64,000 bases of DNA from Candidatus Altimarinota bacterium. GTDB lineage: Bacteria; Patescibacteriota; Gracilibacteria; UBA4473. The notes under the pieces are model-generated. The model had not been told where the DNA came from. It saw only the letters and a program-made list of their open reading frames with translations, and did no database searches. Below are positions 62,452 through 64,000 of this stretch, piece after piece. How positions within the stretch are numbered: position 1 is the stretch's first letter; every line of letters begins with the position of its first letter. The translations under genes and the position numbers were made by a program. The DNA is taken from NCBI GenBank assembly GCA_020631075.1, contig JAHDHX010000005.1, positions 62,001 to 126,000 on the forward strand, written 5' to 3'.

Positions 62452-62457
62452 TACTAT
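62452..62457 (+). promoter_or_regulatory. -10 box of the DnaQ-like gene, leaderless
   Basis: TACTAT followed by seven bases and the ATG at 62465. The -35 is poor. Confidence 0.4.
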
Positions 62458-62464
62458 CAGCCCA

Positions 62465-64000
62465 ATGAAACTCTGCTTCCTCGACCTCGAAACCACTGGC
62501 TTTGACCCACACAAAGACTCCATTATCGAGATTTCTTTCATCATCCGCGAGGGTGAGGCCGTCACCACCACCTTCGATCGGGTCGTTACCCCTGACAAAT
62601 CCCTCCTCAGCCCAGAAGTCACCAGCATCACAGGCATCACCCAGTCGGAGCTCGACACCCACGGCGTGCCGTTCACTCAGCTGCAGGCCGAGGTCAACAC
62701 CCTCCTGACAGACTGCGTCATCGTCGGGCATAATATCAACTTCGACCTGCAGTTCCTCCGCGCCAACGGCGTCCCCCTCACAGACGCTCATTACCTAGAC
62801 ACCCACCAGCTCGCCCGCATCCTCTTGCTGGAGGAACCCAGCTACTCACTCGAGGCGCTCAGCCAGCGGTACGGCTTCACCCACACCGCCGCCCACCGTG
62901 CTTTGAGCGACGTCCACGCCTCCGCCCAGCTCTATGACCATTTGCTGGCCATTTTGCCGACCCTCCCAGCCGAGTTTTTCCGCCAGCTGCAGCAGCTCAG
63001 CACCCCGCATCACTGGTTCGCGTGGTCATTGTTTGTCGGGCAGAGCGGCCAGTCCGACATCCCGCCCTACCAGTCGCCCACGCTCTCCCTCCCGACAGAC
63101 CTCCCCCCCGCCCCACCCGCTCTTTTGCGCGCCCTCACCACGACAGCAGGCACCCCCGCCCCCGCTATTCTTACCCCCCAGACGCAGCAGGCCGTCACCG
63201 TGCCCCAGTGGCTCGCCCTCGCCCAAGCCCTCGCCGCTCAGGGGCAACCAGTGGCTATTGTCTCCCCCCACCTTGACTTCTGGGCAGGGGTGCCCCTCAT
63301 CCCCACCCCGGAGGTCCTCCTCGACCCCCAGCGACTCTTGGCCTGGCCCGCCCAGCACACCAGCTTGTCTGACGACCAGCTCTGCTTCTACCTCCAGTGC
63401 CTGCACCGTCACCTGCGGGGCTACCGCGGCCAGCACTACTTTGGGCTCTATATGCACCAGCGACAGTGGTGGAGCGAGATTTGCCAAACCGACATCGACA
63501 CCCCCGAGTTTCAGGCTTTGCTCACCACCAAAGCCTCCCTTGACATCGTCGCCCTCAGTTCGCGGGCTTTCTGGCGGCTGCGGGGCACCAGCGTGCTGGC
63601 GGGGCGCACATTGCTCATCGACGAAGGCGAACTCTTCGCCCAGCACCTCCTCCACCAGCCCGAGCATCGGTTTGACCTCAGTCCCCTCATGGACGACCCC
63701 ACCACCAGCACCGCCGCCCAGTTTTGGGTGTCAGGCTTCGTGCGTGACGTCATCGAAACGCAGCTCGGCCACGCGGTCGGGCATTTCCCCGCCAAAGTCG
63801 CCCTACCCGCTGGGCGGGCCTACACCGCTGAAGCCAAAGCCCTCAAAGCAATCGACCCCACGGCGGTCGTCTGGGCCAGGCAACTGGCAGAACCCGACCC
63901 AGGCACGCACCGCTGGGCGGAGTTCCACCCACGTTTCGGCCGCTTGACCCTCCACCGCTGGGCCCAGTCTGACTGGCTCGCCCTCCAGCATGAGCTCACC
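62465..64000 (+). CDS. DnaQ-like exonuclease fused to a degenerate DinG-like region (3' end outside window)
   Basis: The frame runs 512 codons to the window edge without a stop. The first 170 residues are a DEDDh exonuclease: D7 and E9 in FLDLETTG, H89 to D94 in GHNINFDLQFL, and H144 to D149 in HRALSDVH. The rest follows a DinG-type layout but lacks its hallmarks: where Walker A is expected there is TPQTQQAVTVPQ, and the DEAH box reads DEGE (386-389, in LLIDEGELFA). No Fe-S cysteine cluster is seen. It resembles DnaQ-DinG fusions in Gram-positive bacteria, but the helicase part is probably inactive or very divergent. Confidence 0.75.
   Translation, partial: MKLCFLDLETTGFDPHKDSIIEISFIIREGEAVTTTFDRVVTPDKSLLSPEVTSITGITQSELDTHGVPFTQLQAEVNTLLTDCVIVGHNINFDLQFLRANGVPLTDAHYLDTHQLARILLLEEPSYSLEALSQRYGFTHTAAHRALSDVHASAQLYDHLLAILPTLPAEFFRQLQQLSTPHHWFAWSLFVGQSGQSDIPPYQSPTLSLPTDLPPAPPALLRALTTTAGTPAPAILTPQTQQAVTVPQWLALAQALAAQGQPVAIVSPHLDFWAGVPLIPTPEVLLDPQRLLAWPAQHTSLSDDQLCFYLQCLHRHLRGYRGQHYFGLYMHQRQWWSEICQTDIDTPEFQALLTTKASLDIVALSSRAFWRLRGTSVLAGRTLLIDEGELFAQHLLHQPEHRFDLSPLMDDPTTSTAAQFWVSGFVRDVIETQLGHAVGHFPAKVALPAGRAYTAEAKALKAIDPTAVVWARQLAEPDPGTHRWAEFHPRFGRLTLHRWAQSDWLALQHELT

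Noticed and set aside
1-64000. Alternative genetic code with UGA read as Gly, as in some CPR lineages
   Set aside because: UGA is used as the stop in several genes with correct ends, including the overlaps ftsH-gmk, gmk-yraN and hflX-MFS.
1-64000. CRISPR arrays, insertion sequences, prophage genes
   Set aside because: No regularly spaced repeats, transposase, integrase or phage structural motifs were seen.

Overview
The window is a GC-rich bacterial chromosome segment with densely packed genes on both strands, short gaps, and many 4-base ATGA or GTGA overlaps. UGA works as an ordinary stop, for example in the ftsH-gmk-yraN chain. The gene set mixes compact information processing (tuf, efp, rplJ-rplL, rplY, cysS, thrS, def, mnmA, an Asn tRNA), DNA repair (mutS, recG, uvrC, recJ, an MGMT-like protein, a DnaQ-family nuclease), a type IV pilus cluster, a TrbC/VirB2-like pilin, a DUF5684 membrane protein, a TrmB-type regulator and a giant SLH-domain surface protein. 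I infer a member of the Candidate Phyla Radiation (Patescibacteria); no rRNA is present to confirm this.

Layout. 1-3.8 kb: pilus assembly genes (PilO-like, PilN-like, PilB) with a divergent protein that looks like a degenerate glutamate racemase. 3.9-9 kb: PIG-L deacetylase, M16 peptidase, a secreted PKD protein and two small proteins. 9-14.2 kb: a 1674-residue S-layer protein with biased codon use. 14.2-26.7 kb: membrane proteins, cysS, a D,D-carboxypeptidase, tRNA-Asn, a Trm11-like methylase, tuf, thrS, a deacetylase lipoprotein, efp and rplJL. 26.8-36.2 kb: mutS, a pilin, recG, grpE, mnmA, a glycosyltransferase and a lipoprotein. 36.3-53.3 kb: trxB, a PrsW-like protease, def, ftsH-gmk-yraN, hflX with a transporter, a membrane propeller protein, an oxidoreductase, uvrC, rplY with an aminotransferase, and glutamate dehydrogenase. 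53.4-60.4 kb: two AT-rich gene pairs that look foreign, separated by a structured intergenic region, a CorA-like channel, a DUF2797 protein and recJ. 60.4-64 kb: a TrmB regulator with a palindromic operator candidate, aroB, and a DnaQ nuclease fused to a decayed DinG-like region that runs off the window.

The most notable feature is how genes start. I found no convincing Shine-Dalgarno sequence in front of any start codon I examined. Genes fall into two classes. In one, a TANNNT -10 box ends about 6-11 bases before the start codon, which predicts leaderless or almost leaderless mRNAs (pilB, M16 peptidase, the PKD protein, recG, recJ, DUF2797, the membrane protein at 24.9 kb, DnaQ and others). 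In the other, a consensus promoter is followed by a G-poor C/A/T-rich leader. Other points of interest are a probable L10 leader RNA, a four-hairpin intergenic element near 54.7 kb, several very small genes, and several proteins that have lost catalytic residues. Homology calls come from reading motifs, not from database searches.
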